Shown here piece by piece: positions 21,279 to 33,600 of a stretch of DNA of 64,000 nt (position 1 is the stretch's first letter; every line of letters begins with the position of its first letter). A program made the translations under genes and the position numbers. The notes beneath the pieces were generated by a model. It saw only the letters and a list, made by a program, of their open reading frames with translations. It was not told the DNA's origin and did not search any database. Source of the DNA: Chloroflexia bacterium SDU3-3 (GTDB lineage: Bacteria; Chloroflexota; Chloroflexia; Chloroflexales; Roseiflexaceae); contig WBOU01000014.1 in NCBI GenBank assembly GCA_009268125.1, forward strand, positions 62,001-126,000. Direction: 5' to 3'.

Positions 21279-22025
21279 ATGAACAGTGAAGATCGCAGCA
21301 TCCTACGGTTCGGGGCCTACGCCTCGCTGCTTCTCCCGGTGGCCTACGCGGTGATGGGCATCGCGCTGATGCTCGACCCGGTGGAGCAGTACCGCGACGA
21401 GCGCTACTGGACAACCCTGGCACAGATTCCCTACTACACCTACACCTGGCGCATCGCCTTCGGCTTTGTGGGCCTGCTCGCGCTGGCCGTCATCCCGGCG
21501 GCGGTGCGGCTGGCCCGCCCCGACGACGGCAAGGGCGCTGGCGCGCTCAACTGGTTCACGATCATCGCCTACCTCGGCTCGGCCTCGCTGGCCATTGACT
21601 GCTTCCGTGGCGTGTTTCTGGTGAAGGATCAGCTTCTGAGCGCCTATCAGACCGGCGAGCAGTCCTTTATGCTGGCGGCCAAGGTGGCGGTGGGCGGCGG
21701 CACCGATGTGAACGGCGTGTTCCAGTACGGCGGCGTGGGCCTGTGGTATACGCTGGTGGGCCTGCTGCTGCTGCGCCGCAAGGATCTGCACCCCGGCCTG
21801 GCCTGGTTCGCCATCGCCACGGGCGTGGACTATGTGCTGACCCTGATCTTCGGCCTGACCGACTGGTTCATCCCCGGCACCCAGATCGCGATGATGGCGC
21901 TGCTGGCCATGCTGGGCGGCACCATCCTGGCCCCTGGCTTCCACATCTGGCTTGGCGTGGTGCTGCTGCGCCGCACCGCCCAGCCCCAGACTGCGGCTAC
22001 CATCGCGCCTGTTGCGGCGGATTAG
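21279..22025 (+). CDS. Integral membrane protein of unknown function
   Basis: A 248-residue protein with about six or seven hydrophobic segments separated by short loops (for example LLLPVAYAVMGIAL, ALAVIPAAVRLA, LWYTLVGLLLLRR, MALLAMLGGTILAP). AAGGAG six bases before ATG 21279 fixes the start. I do not recognise a catalytic motif; the length and pattern resemble DUF4386-like membrane proteins. It lies within the span of the biosynthetic locus, followed by a strong hairpin, so it forms its own small unit. A role in the pathway is not shown. Confidence 0.75.
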   Translation: MNSEDRSILRFGAYASLLLPVAYAVMGIALMLDPVEQYRDERYWTTLAQIPYYTYTWRIAFGFVGLLALAVIPAAVRLARPDDGKGAGALNWFTIIAYLGSASLAIDCFRGVFLVKDQLLSAYQTGEQSFMLAAKVAVGGGTDVNGVFQYGGVGLWYTLVGLLLLRRKDLHPGLAWFAIATGVDYVLTLIFGLTDWFIPGTQIAMMALLAMLGGTILAPGFHIWLGVVLLRRTAQPQTAATIAPVAAD

Positions 22026-22034
22026 TAGGCTTTC

Positions 22035-22066
22035 TCTGCGCCCTGGGATTATGCCCAGGGCGCAGA
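22035..22066. terminator. 13-bp terminator-like hairpin
   Basis: TCTGCGCCCTGGG (22035-22047) pairs perfectly with CCCAGGGCGCAGA (22054-22066) around ATTATG. There is no T-run, but it lies directly after the membrane-protein stop. Confidence 0.65.
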
Positions 22067-22206
22067 TGACATGAATGCGCCTGAAAAGGTAGTAAAAGTG
22101 AGCATACGTCAAGAGATTGTTTTCATAAAGAAAAAGTGCGGATGCGCTGTTTTGAGCCTGATGAGTGAGTAAATAGCTGGTAGATTGAGAGAATGGTTGG
22201 TAGATT

Positions 22207-22387
22207 GGCAGAAGGTCAGGGGGAACTGGCAGAAGGTCAGGGGGAACTGGCAGAAGGTCAGGGGGAACTGGCAGAAGGCCAGGGGGAACTGGCAGAAGGT
22301 CAGGGGGAACTGGCAGAAGGTCAGGGGGAACTGGCAGAAGGTCAGGGGGAACTGGCAGAAGGCCAGGGGGAACTGGCAGAAGGTCAG
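22207..22387. repeat. 21-bp tandem repeat (minisatellite), 8.6 copies
   Basis: Eight full units of GGCAGAAGGTCAGGGGGAACT type (22207-22374) and a partial ninth (to 22387). Units 4 and 8 share the same T-to-C change (GGCC), which suggests block duplication of four units. The unit is 21 bases, so several frames stay open through it, giving heptads such as NWQKVRG and LAEGQGE; these frames have no good ribosome-binding site or family. The rest of the gap 22067-22517 holds nothing else except the AAGGAG of the next gene. Confidence 0.95.
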
Positions 22388-22517
22388 ATCTATGAGCAGA
22401 GCAAAGAGCCAGCCCAGCACTATTGGGGCAGCGCAGTGGGGAAAAGAAGAGCACGCATCGGATTGCAAGCGATAGATGGCCCATCATCACTGAACAATTG
22501 ACGATAAGGAGCAGACC

Positions 22518-24599
22518 GTGGAAATACCCTGGGATGCAATTATTATTGGCGCGGGACTAGGCGGCCTCTCGGCGGCGGCGCACCTTGCCAAGGCAGGCAA
22601 GCGCGTGCTGGTGCTAGAGCAGGGCAGCGGGCCGGGCGGCTACGCCCACGGCACCCAGCGCGGCGACTACTACTTCGACTTCAGCCTGCACAGCATGGAC
22701 GGCATCAGCCCGGGCGGCTGGGCGCACGCCGCCCTGCGCGACCTGGGCGTGCTGGATGAGGTGCAGTTCACGCGGCTCGACCCCTACTACGTCACGCGCT
22801 TCCCCGAGCACGAGGTGACGGCCCACGCCGACCCGGTGGCCTACGAGGCCGAGCTGATCCGCCAGTTCCCCGACGAGGCCGACAGCATCCGCTCGCTGTT
22901 CGACGAGATGTTCGCGATCTACCGCGAGACCCACCGCATGCGCGCCGACGGCGACATGGACCTGCCCGGCGGCCCCGACGCCATGCCCAAGCGCTACCCC
23001 CACCTCATCCACGCCATCACCGAGAGCTGGGGCCAGCTGGTGGCCCGCCACATCCGCGACCCCAAGCTGCAGGCGATCATCGGCACGCTGTGGACCTACT
23101 GCGGCCTGCCGCCCGCGCGCCTGAGTGCCCCGGCGCTGGCGCTGGTGTGGGGCAGCGCCCACCACTACGGGGCCTACTACCCGCGCGGCGGCTCCATGGC
23201 CCTGAACCACGCTCTGGAGCGCGTGATCGCGCTGGGCGGCGGCGAGCTGCGCTACGGCCAGCGGGTCGAGAAGGTGCTGGTGCGCGACGGCCTGGTGTGC
23301 GGCGTGCGCACCGCAGGCGGCGAGGAGCTGCCCGCCCAGGTGGTGATCTCCAACGCCAGCGCGCCCAGCACGTTGCTGAAGATGGTGGGCGGCGAGCACC
23401 TGCCCGCAGGCTACCTGACCCGCGTCGACACCACGCCCGACTCGCTCTCGACCTTCAACATCTTCATCGGCCTCGACCGCGACTTCGCCGCCGAGGGCTG
23501 GCCGCCCCACGAGCTGTTTATCTCCGAGGACTACGACCTCGACGGGCAGTACGAGGCCATCCAGCGCGGCGACTGGGAGCGCGTGCCGCTGGTGATCGCC
23601 CACTACACCCACGCCAACCCCGACGCGGCCCCCAAGGGCGGCGCGGTGATGACGATCATGGCGCTGGCCCCCTGGGCCTACGCCGACACCTGGGGCACCA
23701 AGGGCGATCTGGCCAGCTACAGCACTAGCTCCGAGTACCAGCGGATCAAGCAGGAGGTGGCCGACGTGCTGCTGCGCCGCGCCGAGCAGCATGTGCCCGG
23801 CCTGCGCGCCGCCGCCCGCGTGATCGAGATCGCCACCCCGCTGACCAACGCGCAGTACACGCTCAACCGCAGCGGCGCGGTGTTCGGCTACGAGCAGTCG
23901 GTGGAGGGCATGTACCTGTGCCGCCTGACCGAGGCCACGCCGATTGCCAACCTGTTTCTGGCGGGCGCGTGGACAGTGCCGGGCGGCGGCCAGTCGGCGG
24001 CGCTGCTCTCGGGCATGGATGCGGCCAAGCACACGCTGGGCTATCTGGCGGGCGACCCGCACGTGCCCCAGGCCGAGCAGGCCTCGCTGGAGCGGGCGCT
24101 GGGCGCGCCGCAGGGTGCGGTGGCCGTGGGCCAGCAGGCCCCCGAGTTCCGCATCACCGCCGTCGGCTCGGGCCGCGAGGTGAGCCTGGCCAGCAGCCTG
24201 GGCCGCCCGCTGGTGCTGGTGTTCGCCAGCCAGGGCACCACGGCGGCGGTGGGCGAGATCAATGCCGCCGTGCGGGCCGCGCTGCCGCTGCCGGGGCAGG
24301 CCACCGTGGCCAGCATCTTCGACTTCGGCAACGTGCCCGCCCTGTTCCACGGCATGATCACCTTTATGCTCAAGCGCGCCTACAAGGAGTCGGCGCAGGG
24401 CGTGCCAGCGGGCTTCGACCCCGCCGACTACGTGATGATCCTGCCGGACTGGAGCGGCCAGGCCTGCAAGGCCTACGGCATCGGCGGTGTCGAGAAGCAG
24501 GCCGCCGTGGTGGTGATCGACCGTGGCGGCGTGGTGCAGGGCGTGTTCCAGGGTGACGATCTGGCGGGGCAGACCATGCGCCTGCTCCAGTGGATGTGA
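22518..24599 (+). CDS. FAD-dependent oxidoreductase (phytoene desaturase/CrtI-like) fused to a Cys-less redoxin domain
   Basis: A 693-residue flavoprotein. Residues ~5-35 are the dinucleotide fold (IIGAGLGGLSAAAHLAKAG, then VLVLEQ). GGSMALNHALERVI and the C-terminal LFLAGAWTVPGGGQSAALLSG are typical of the CrtI/CrtO desaturase-isomerase branch. From ~540 to the end a thioredoxin/AhpC-like domain follows (VGQQAPEFRI, RPLVLVFASQG), but the peroxidatic or CxxC cysteines are replaced by QGTTAAV. GTG 22518 has AAGGAG six bases upstream. It lies 19 bases before the megasynthase, so it probably dehydrogenates or isomerises an intermediate of this pathway. Confidence 0.82.
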   Translation: MEIPWDAIIIGAGLGGLSAAAHLAKAGKRVLVLEQGSGPGGYAHGTQRGDYYFDFSLHSMDGISPGGWAHAALRDLGVLDEVQFTRLDPYYVTRFPEHEVTAHADPVAYEAELIRQFPDEADSIRSLFDEMFAIYRETHRMRADGDMDLPGGPDAMPKRYPHLIHAITESWGQLVARHIRDPKLQAIIGTLWTYCGLPPARLSAPALALVWGSAHHYGAYYPRGGSMALNHALERVIALGGGELRYGQRVEKVLVRDGLVCGVRTAGGEELPAQVVISNASAPSTLLKMVGGEHLPAGYLTRVDTTPDSLSTFNIFIGLDRDFAAEGWPPHELFISEDYDLDGQYEAIQRGDWERVPLVIAHYTHANPDAAPKGGAVMTIMALAPWAYADTWGTKGDLASYSTSSEYQRIKQEVADVLLRRAEQHVPGLRAAARVIEIATPLTNAQYTLNRSGAVFGYEQSVEGMYLCRLTEATPIANLFLAGAWTVPGGGQSAALLSGMDAAKHTLGYLAGDPHVPQAEQASLERALGAPQGAVAVGQQAPEFRITAVGSGREVSLASSLGRPLVLVFASQGTTAAVGEINAAVRAALPLPGQATVASIFDFGNVPALFHGMITFMLKRAYKESAQGVPAGFDPADYVMILPDWSGQACKAYGIGGVEKQAAVVVIDRGGVVQGVFQGDDLAGQTMRLLQWM

Positions 24600-24618
24600 T
24601 ATCAGCGAGGAGAAACCC

Positions 24619-27600
24619 GTGACCGAATCACGAGACCGTATCGCCGAGCTGTCCCCCGCCAAGCGCGAGCTGCTGGCGCGGCGGCTGGCCCAGAAGCGCG
24701 GCGACAGCGCCCGCGCCATCCCACGGCGGGCCGAGCTGGCATCCACCCCGCTCTCGTTCGCGCAGGAGCGCATGTGGTTCATGGACCAGCTGATGCCGGG
24801 CAGCGCGCTCTACACCATGGCGGGTGTGGTGCGCATGGTCGGCCCGCTGGATGAGGCCGTGCTGGTGCGCAGCATGGAGCAGATCGCGCTGCGCCACGAG
24901 GTGCTGCGCACCACCTTCCGCGAGCAGGGCGGCGCGCCCATAGCCGTGGTGGCCCCCGCGCTAGGCATGGAGCCGCTGCGCCACGACCTGCGCGGCCTGC
25001 CCGAGGCCGAGCGCCCCGCCCAGGCCCAGCGCCTGATGGCCGAGGAGGTGCGCCGCCCCTTCGACCTGGCCACTGGCCCGCTCATCCGCCTGACCCTGCT
25101 GCGGCTGGCCGACGAGGAGACCCTGGGGCTGCTGACCATGCACCACATCATCTCCGACGGCTGGTCCACCGGCGTGCTGTTCCGCGAGTTTGTGGCCATC
25201 TACCAGGCCTTCGCCGCAGGCCAGCCCGACCCGCTGCCGCCGCTGGCCATCCAGTACCCCGACTACGCCGCCTGGCAGCGCGCGCGCCTGGCCGGACCGC
25301 TGCTGGAGGAGCAGCTGGCCTACTGGGCGCAGCAGCTGGCGGGCTGCCCGCCCGTGCTCGACATGCCCACCGACAGGCCGCGCCCCGCCGCGCCCAGCTT
25401 CCGGGGCGGGCGCGTGCCGGTGGCGCTGCCGCCCGCCCTGGCCCAGGCCCTGGCCGACCTGAGCCGCGCCGAGGGCGTGACGCTGTTCATGACGCTGCTG
25501 GCGGGCTACACCGCGCTGCTCTCGCGCTACAGCGGCCAGAGCGATTTGGTGGTGGGCGTGCCGGTGGCCGAGCGCAGCCAGCCCGAGGCCGCCGGCCTGA
25601 TCGGCTGCCTGCTGAACACCCTGCCGCTGCGCGCCGACCTAGGCGGCCAGCCCAGCTTCCGCGAGCTGCTGCGGCGCACCCAGCGCACCGCGCTGGCGGC
25701 CTACGCCCACCAGGAGCTGCCCTTCGAGAAGCTGGTGGATGAGCTGCAGCTTGAGCGCACGCTCAGCCACGCGCCGCTGTGCCAGGTGGCCTTCAGCTTC
25801 GAGGAGAACCCGGCGGGGGCGCTTCAGATCGACCGCCTGCGCATGCAGTTCGAGGAGATCGACACCGGCACCGCCAAGCTCGACCTGGGCCTAGAGCTGA
25901 ACGAGACCCGCGCCCTCGACCAGCCCTCCCAGATCGACGGCTGGCTGGAGTACAGCGCCGACCTGTTCGACCACGCCACCGCCGAGCGCATGGCGGGCCA
26001 CCTGGTGACGCTGCTGGCCAGCGCCGCCGCCCAGCCCGATGCGCCCGTGGCCGAGCTGCCCCTGCTGAGTGAGGAAGAGCAGCGCCTGCTGCTGGTGGAC
26101 TGGAACGCCACCGAGGCCGACTACCCGCAGGATGTGTGCATCCACCAGCTGTTCGAGCGCCAGGCCGAGCGCACGCCCGACGCGGTGGCGCTGGCCTACG
26201 GTGAGGCCACCACCAGCTACCGCGAGCTGAACGAGCGGGCCAACCAGCTGGCCCACGCGCTGCGCGGTCTGGGCGTGGGGCCGGAGGTGCTGGTGGGCCT
26301 GTGTGTCGAGCGCTCGCCCGAGGCCGTGGTGGGCATCCTGGGCATCCTGAAGGCGGGCGGGGCCTACGTGCCGCTCGACCCGGCCTACCCGCCCGAGCGG
26401 CTGGCTTTCATGATCGACGACGCCAGCGTGGCGGCGGTCGTCACCTGCGGCGAGGCCGCACTGGGCGAGCAGGGCGGCTGGGCGCGCATCGACCTGCGCG
26501 CCGACGTGGCCACGCTGGCCGCGCAGCCGCGCACCAACCCCGCGCCCAGCGCCAGCGCCAGCAGCCTGGCCTACGTCATCTACACATCCGGCTCCACCGG
26601 CAGGCCCAAGGGCGTGATGGTCGAGCACCGCGAGCTGGTGCACCACACGCTGGGCTTTGTGGAGAGCCACGAGCTGAGCGAGGCCGACCGCGTGATGCTG
26701 TTCGTGTCGCTCAGCTTCGACGCGGCGGCGGCGGTGCTGTTCCCGCCCCTGGTGATCGGCGCGACGTTTGTGATCCCCGAGATCCCCAGCGCCGAGCTGA
26801 CGGGCGCGGCGCTGACCCAGTTCTGCGAGCGCCAGCAGGTGACGGTGATGCACCTGCCCGCCTCGGTGTGGCACCAGTGGGTGGATGTGCTGGCGGCGCG
26901 GGGCGAGCCGTTCCGCGTGCCGCTGCACGTGATCCTGACGGGCGGCGAGGCCCCATCGCTGGAGAAGCTGCGGGCCTGGGCGGCGCTGACCAAGCGGCCC
27001 ATGATCTTCCTGAACGCCTACGGCCCGACCGAGGCCGTGATCACCACCACGCTTTACAAGACCCGCTGCGACGAGGCCACGGTGGCTGCGCTGACCCGCA
27101 TCCCCACGGGCCGCCCAGTGCAGAACAAGAAGATCTACCTGCTCGACCAGCACATGCAGCCCGTGCCCGTGGGCGTCCCCGGCGAGGTCTACGTGGGCGG
27201 CATCGGGCTGGCGCGCGGCTACCTGGGCCAGCCCGAGCTGACGGCGCAGAAGTTCGTGCGCGACCCGTTCGGCCCCGAGGGCGCGCGGCTCTACCGCACG
27301 GGCGATTTGGCCCGCTACCTGCCGGATGGCAACATCGAGTTTGTGGGCCGCGCCGACCAGCAGGTGAAGATTCGCGGCTTCCGCATCGAGCTGGGCGAGA
27401 TCGAGAGCGCGCTGCGCCAGCACCCGCAGGTGCGCGAGGCGGCGGTGGTGGTGCGCGGCCAGGGCGGCGACAAGCGGCTGGTGGCCTATGTGGTGCCGCA
27501 GGGCTATGCCCCCGCCGCCGCCGAGCTGCGGGCCGCGCTGCGCCAGGTGCTGCCCGCCCACATGCTGCCCAGCGCCTACGTGGCGCTGGATGCGCTGCCG

Positions 27601-30600
27601 CTGACGCCCAACGGCAAGCTGGATGAGCGCGCCCTGCCCGCCCCCGACGCCAGCGCCGACGACGGCGCGGCCCCGGCGCTGGCCCCGCGCACCCCCGCCG
27701 AGCGCGCGCTCGCCCAGATCTGGGCCGAGGTGCTGGGCCTGGCCCAGGTGGGCGTGGACGCCAACTTCTTCGAGCTGGGCGGCCACTCGCTGCTGGCCAC
27801 GCAGGTGATGTCGCGCGTGCGCGAGGCCTTCGGCGTGGATCTGCCGCTGCGGCTGCTGTTCGAGGGGCCGACGGTCGAGGCCCTGGCGGCGCATCTGGAT
27901 GCGCCCGCCGCGCCCGCCGCGCCCGCCATCGCCCCCGCCGAGCGCTGCGGCCCGCTGCCGCTGTCGTTCGCGCAGCAGCGGCTGTGGTTCCTGGCCCAGC
28001 TTGAGCCAGACAGCCCGTTCTACAACACGCCCGCCGCCGTGCGCCTAGATGGCGCGCTGGCTGTGGATGCGCTGGAGCGAGCGCTGGGCGAGATCGTGCG
28101 CCGCCACGAGGCGCTGCGCACCACCTTCCAGCTGGTGGATGGCCAGCCCGCCCAGGTGGTGGGCCAGCCCGCCGCCGTGGAGCTGCGCCGCCACGACCTC
28201 GCGGCGCTGGCGGGCGAGGAGCAGGAGCGCCAGCTGCGCGCCCTGATGGCCGAGGAGGCTCGCCGCCCCTTCGACCTGGCGCGTGGGCCGCTGCTGCGCA
28301 CCACGCTGCTGCGGCTGGCCGATCAGCGCCACATCTTCCTGCTGAACATGCACCACATCGTCTCCGACGACTGGTCGACCGGCGCGCTGGTGCGCGAGAT
28401 CGGCGCGCTCTACGCCGCCTTCGCCGCAGGCCAGCAGCCCGATCTGCCGCCGCTGCCCATCCAGTACGCCGACTATGCGATCTGGCAGCGCGGCTGGCTC
28501 CAGGGCGATGTGCTGGATGAGCAGCTGGGCTATTGGAAGCGCCAGCTGGGCGGATCGCTGCCCGTGCTGGACATGCCCGCCGACCGCGTGCGCCCGCCGG
28601 TGCAGACCTACCGAGGCGCGCGGCTGCCTTTCACACTGGGCCTGCCGCTCAGCGCCGCCGTGGCCGACCTGAGCCGCAGCCTGGGGGCCACGCCCTTCAT
28701 GACGCTGCTGGCCGCATTTAAAACCCTGCTCTACCGCTACACCGGCCAGGCCGATGTGGTGGTGGGCACGCCTATCGCGGGCCGCAACCACGTGGAGATC
28801 GAGCACCTGATCGGCTTCTTCCTGAACACGCTGGCGCTGCGCACTGATCTGGCCCAGGCGGCCAGCTTCCGCGCGCTGGTCGAGCAGGTGCGCGAGGTGA
28901 CCCTGGGGGCCTACGCCCACCAGGATCTGCCCTTCGAGCGACTGGTCGAGGAGCTACAGCCCCAGCGCGACCTCAGCCGCTCGCCAATCTTCCAGGTGAT
29001 GTTTGTGCTGCACAACGCCCCCGCCGCGCCGCTGGCCCTGCCAGGGCTGGCGCTCGCGCCGGTAGAGCTGCCAAACGAGACCGCGCTCTACGACCTGACG
29101 CTCTCCATCACCGAGGGCGAGCAGGGTATGACCGGCTGGTGGGAGTACAACACCGACCTGTTCGACGCGGCCACAGTGGAGCGCCTGCACGGCCACTTCG
29201 CCCGCCTGCTGGGCGCAGCCCTGGCCGACCCGGCGGCCCGCCTGCTCGACCTGCCGCTGCTGGCCGAGGCCGAGCGCGAGGCCGCGCTGGCCCAGGGCCG
29301 CGCCGCGCCCAGCGCCTACCCCAGCGGCCAGTGCACCCACGAGCTGGTGGCCGCCCAGGCCGCCCGCACGCCCCAGGCCGTGGCCGTGCAGTGCGGCGAC
29401 CGCGCCCTGAGCTACCGCGAGCTGGATGAGCGCTCGAACCAGCTGGCCCGCCACCTGCGCGGGCTGGGCGTCGGCCCCGAGGTGCTGGTGGGCCTGTGCT
29501 CCGAGCGCTCGCCCGAGATGCTGGTGGCGCTGCTGGGCATCCTGAAGGCGGGCGGGGCCTATGTGCCGCTCGACCCGGCCTTCCCGCCCGAGCGGCTGGC
29601 CTACATGCTGCACGACTCGCAGGCCCCCGTGCTGCTGACCGAGCACGCCCTGCGCGACCACATCCCGGGCCACGCCGCGCAGGTGCTGTGCCTGGATGCT
29701 GACTGGGGCGCGGTGGTGGGCCACAGCAGCGCCGCGCTGGAGCCGCTGGCCACGCCCGATGCTCTGGCCTACGTGCTCTACACATCCGGCTCCACCGGCA
29801 GGCCGAAGGGCGTGCAGATCCCGCACCGCGCGCTCACCAACTTCCTCTGGTCGATGCGCGAGGAGCCGGGCATCCGCGCCGACGACGCGCTGCTGGCCGT
29901 CACCACGCTGTCCTTCGACATCGCCGGGCTAGAGCTGTACCTGCCGCTGATCGTGGGCGCGCGGGTGGTGCTGGCCACGCGGGCCGACGCCGCCGACGGC
30001 GCGGCGCTGCTGGGCCTGATCGAGCGGCGCGGCGTGACGGTGATGCAGGCCACCCCGGCCACCTGGCGGCTGATGCTGGGGGCGGGCTGGCGCGGCACGC
30101 CGGGGCTGAAGATCCTGTGCGGCGGCGAGGCGCTGCCCCGCGAGCTGGCCGATAGGCTGCTGGAATGCGGCGAGTCGCTGTGGAACATGTACGGCCCCAC
30201 CGAGACCACGATCTGGTCGGCGGTGGACCGCGTGCTGCCCGGCTCGACCATCTCGATCGGCCACCCGATCGCCAACACCCAGCTCTACGTGCTCGACCCG
30301 CAGGGCCAGCCCGCGCCGCTGGGCGTTCCCGGCGAGCTGCTGATCGGCGGCGACGGCCTGGCGCGCGGCTACCTGGGCCGCCCCGAGCTGACGGCGGAGA
30401 AGTTCGTGCGCGACCCGTTCGGCCCCGAGGGCGCGCGGCTCTACCGCACGGGCGACCTAGTGCGCTACCGCGCCGACGGCCAGCTCGAATTCCTCAGCCG
30501 GGTCGACTTCCAGATCAAGATCCGCGGCTTCCGCATCGAGATCGGCGAGATCGAGGCCGTGCTGGCCAAGCACCCTGGCGTGCGGCAGGCCGTGGTGGTG

Positions 30601-33600
30601 GCCCGCGACATGGGCCGCGCCGCCGGGGCCGACCTGGCGCTGGTGGCCTACCTGCTGCCCGACCCCGCCGCCGCGCTAGAGCCGGAGGAGCTGCGCCGCT
30701 TCCTGAAGGAGCAGCTGCCCGACTACATGGTGCCCGCCGCCTTCGTGCCGCTGGACACGTTCCCGCTGACGCCAAACGGCAAGATCGACCGCAAGGCCCT
30801 GCCCGCGCCCGAGTCGCTGCGGCTGGAGCCGAGCACGGCCTATGTCGCGCCCAGCACAGGGCTAGAGCAGCAGATCGCCGCGATCTGGCAGGACGTGCTG
30901 CGCATAGAGCGGGTGGGCGTCGACGATAGCTTCTTCGACCTGGGCGGCCACTCGCTGTTGATGGCCCAGGTGCACGCCCGCCTGCGCGAGCAGCTTGGCC
31001 GCGAGGTCGCGATGCTCGACCTGTTCCGCTTCCCCACCGTCGGCGCGCTGGCCCGCTTCCTGGGCCAGGGCGAGCAGGCCGCGCCCGCCCAGCCAGGGCA
31101 GGCCCGCGCCGAGCTGCGCCGCCAGCTTGGCCAGGCCCGCGCGGCGGATGTGGCCATCGTGGGTATGACCGGGCGCTTCCCCGGCGCGGCCAGCGTCGAG
31201 GATTTCTGGCAGAACCTGACGCAGGGCGTCGAGTCGATCCGCTTCTACAGCGAGGAGGAGCTGCTGGCGGCGGGCGTCGCGCCCGAGCTGCTGCGCGACC
31301 CCAGCTACGTGCGGGCCAACGCGCCGATCGACGGGGCCGACCTGTTCGACGCGGGCGTGTTCGGGATGACGCCCAAGGAGGTCGAGATTATGGACCCCCA
31401 GCAGCGCCTGCTGCTGGAGTGCGCCTGGGAGGTGCTGGAGCGCGCCGGGTACGACTCCGAGCGCTACGCGGGCCGGATCGGCGTGTTCGCCGGGGTCAGC
31501 CTGAACACCTATCTGCTGAAAAACATCTCGTCGAACTGGGACGATCTGCTCCAGTACGCCGGGTTCCACCAGCTCTTCGTCGGCAACGACAAGGATTTTG
31601 CCGCCACCCGCGCATCCTACAAGCTGAACCTGCGCGGTCCCAGCGTTACCATCCAGACCGCCTGCTCCACCTCGCTGGTGGCGGTGCACGAGGCCAGCCA
31701 GAGCCTGCTGCGCGGCGAGTGCGACATGGCGCTGGCGGGCGGCGCGATGGTGAAGGTGCCGCAGGCCGAGGGCTATCTGTACCAGCAGGGCGGCATCGCC
31801 TCGCCCGACGGCCACTGCCGCGCCTTCGACGCGGCGGCCAGCGGCACCACGCGGGGCGACGGCGTGGGTCTGGTGGCCCTGCGGCGGCTTGAGGACGCCC
31901 TGGCCGACGGCGACCAGATCTACGCGGTGATCAAAGGCTCGGCCATCAACAACGATGGCGCGGACAAGGTGGGCTACACCGCGCCCAGCGTCAGCGGCCA
32001 GGCCGAGGTGATCGCCGAGGCCCTGGCGGTGGCGGGCGTCCACCCCGAGAGCATCGGCTATGTCGAGGCCCACGGCACTGGTACGCCGATGGGCGACCCG
32101 ATCGAGATCGCCGCGCTGACCCAGGCCTACCGCGCCCAGACCCAGCGTGCTGGCTTCTGCGCGGTCGGCTCGGTGAAGACCAATATCGGCCACCTCGACA
32201 CGGCGGCGGGCGTGGCGGGCCTGATCAAGGCTGCGCTGGCGGTGCGCCACGGCCAGATCCCGCCCAGCCTGCACTACAGCGCGCCTAACCCCAGCATCGA
32301 TTTCGCCAGCAGCCCGTTCTACGTGAGCGCGGCGCTCGCACCCTGGCGCGATGGCGATGAGCTGCGGCGGGCGGGCGTCAGCTCGTTTGGCATCGGCGGC
32401 ACCAACGCCCACGTGGTGATCGAGCAGGCCCCGCTCCTGGACGACTCCGACGCGGCGCGGCCCTGGCAGCTGCTGGAGCTCTCGGCCAACACGCCCAGCG
32501 CGCTGGATGCCCAGGTGGCCAACCTGGCCGCGCACCTGCGCGCCAACCCCGAGGCCAACCTGGCCGATGTGGCCTACACGCTGCACACGGGCCGCCGCAT
32601 CTTCGCCCACCGCCGCACCCTGGTGGCCCGCGATGCCGCCGACGCCGCCGAGGCGCTGGCCCAGGCCGACCCCGCGCGGCTGCAGGCGGGCCTCGCGCCC
32701 CAGCACGAGCTGCCGGTGGCCTTCATGTTCTCCGGCCAGGGTGCGCAGTACGCCCACATGGCCAGCGGCCTCTACGCCAGCGAGCCGGTGTTCCGCGCCG
32801 CGCTCGACCGCTGCGCCGAGCTGCTGCGCCCCGCGCTGGGCCGCGACCTGCGCGAGCTGCTCTTCCCCGCCGAGCCGCTGGAGGGCAACGGCCTGCTGGA
32901 CCAGACCCAGTACACCCAGCCCGCGCTCTTCGCGGTGGAGTACAGCCTAGCCCAGATGTGGATGGCCTGGGGCGTGCGTCCCAATGCGCTGATCGGCCAT
33001 AGCATCGGCGAGTATGTGGCCGCCTGCGTGGCGGGCGTGCTCGGGCTGGAGGATGCGCTGGCGCTGGTGGCCGCCCGTGGCCGCCTGATGGCCACGCTGC
33101 CCGCAGGGGCGATGCTGGCCGTGGCCCTGCCCGAGGCCGAGCTGCTGCCGATGTTAGGCGAAGGGCTGGATCTGGCCGCCGTCAACAGCCCCGGCATGGC
33201 GGTGGTCTCTGGCCCCGCCGAGGCGGTGGATGCGCTGGCCCAGGCGCTCGCCGCCCGCGACATCCACACGCGGCGGCTGCACACCTCGCACGCCTTCCAC
33301 TCCGCGATGATGGACCCCATCCTCGACGCCTTCGCCGAGGTGGTGCGCGGGGTCGCCCTTCACGCCCCGCAGCTGCCCTACATCTCGAACGTGACCGGCG
33401 GCTGGATCACCGCCGAGCAGGCCACCGACCCGGCCTACTGGGTGCGCCACCTGCGCGGCACGGTGCGCTTCGCGGATGGCCTGGCCGCGCTGCTGGCCGA
33501 CCCGGCCTGCGCGCTGCTGGAGGTCGGCCCCGGCCAGACGCTGGCCTCGTTCGCCCGCCAGCAGCCCCAGCGGGCCGCGCTTACCCTCGGCTCGCTGCGC

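Noticed and set aside
22207-22387. Possible CRISPR array
   Set aside because: Units are contiguous with no unique spacers and no cas genes are near.
22193-22501. Open frames across the 21-bp repeats that would give heptad-repeat proteins on both strands
   Set aside because: They are open only because the repeat length is divisible by three; no ribosome-binding site, no family, and competing frames overlap fully.
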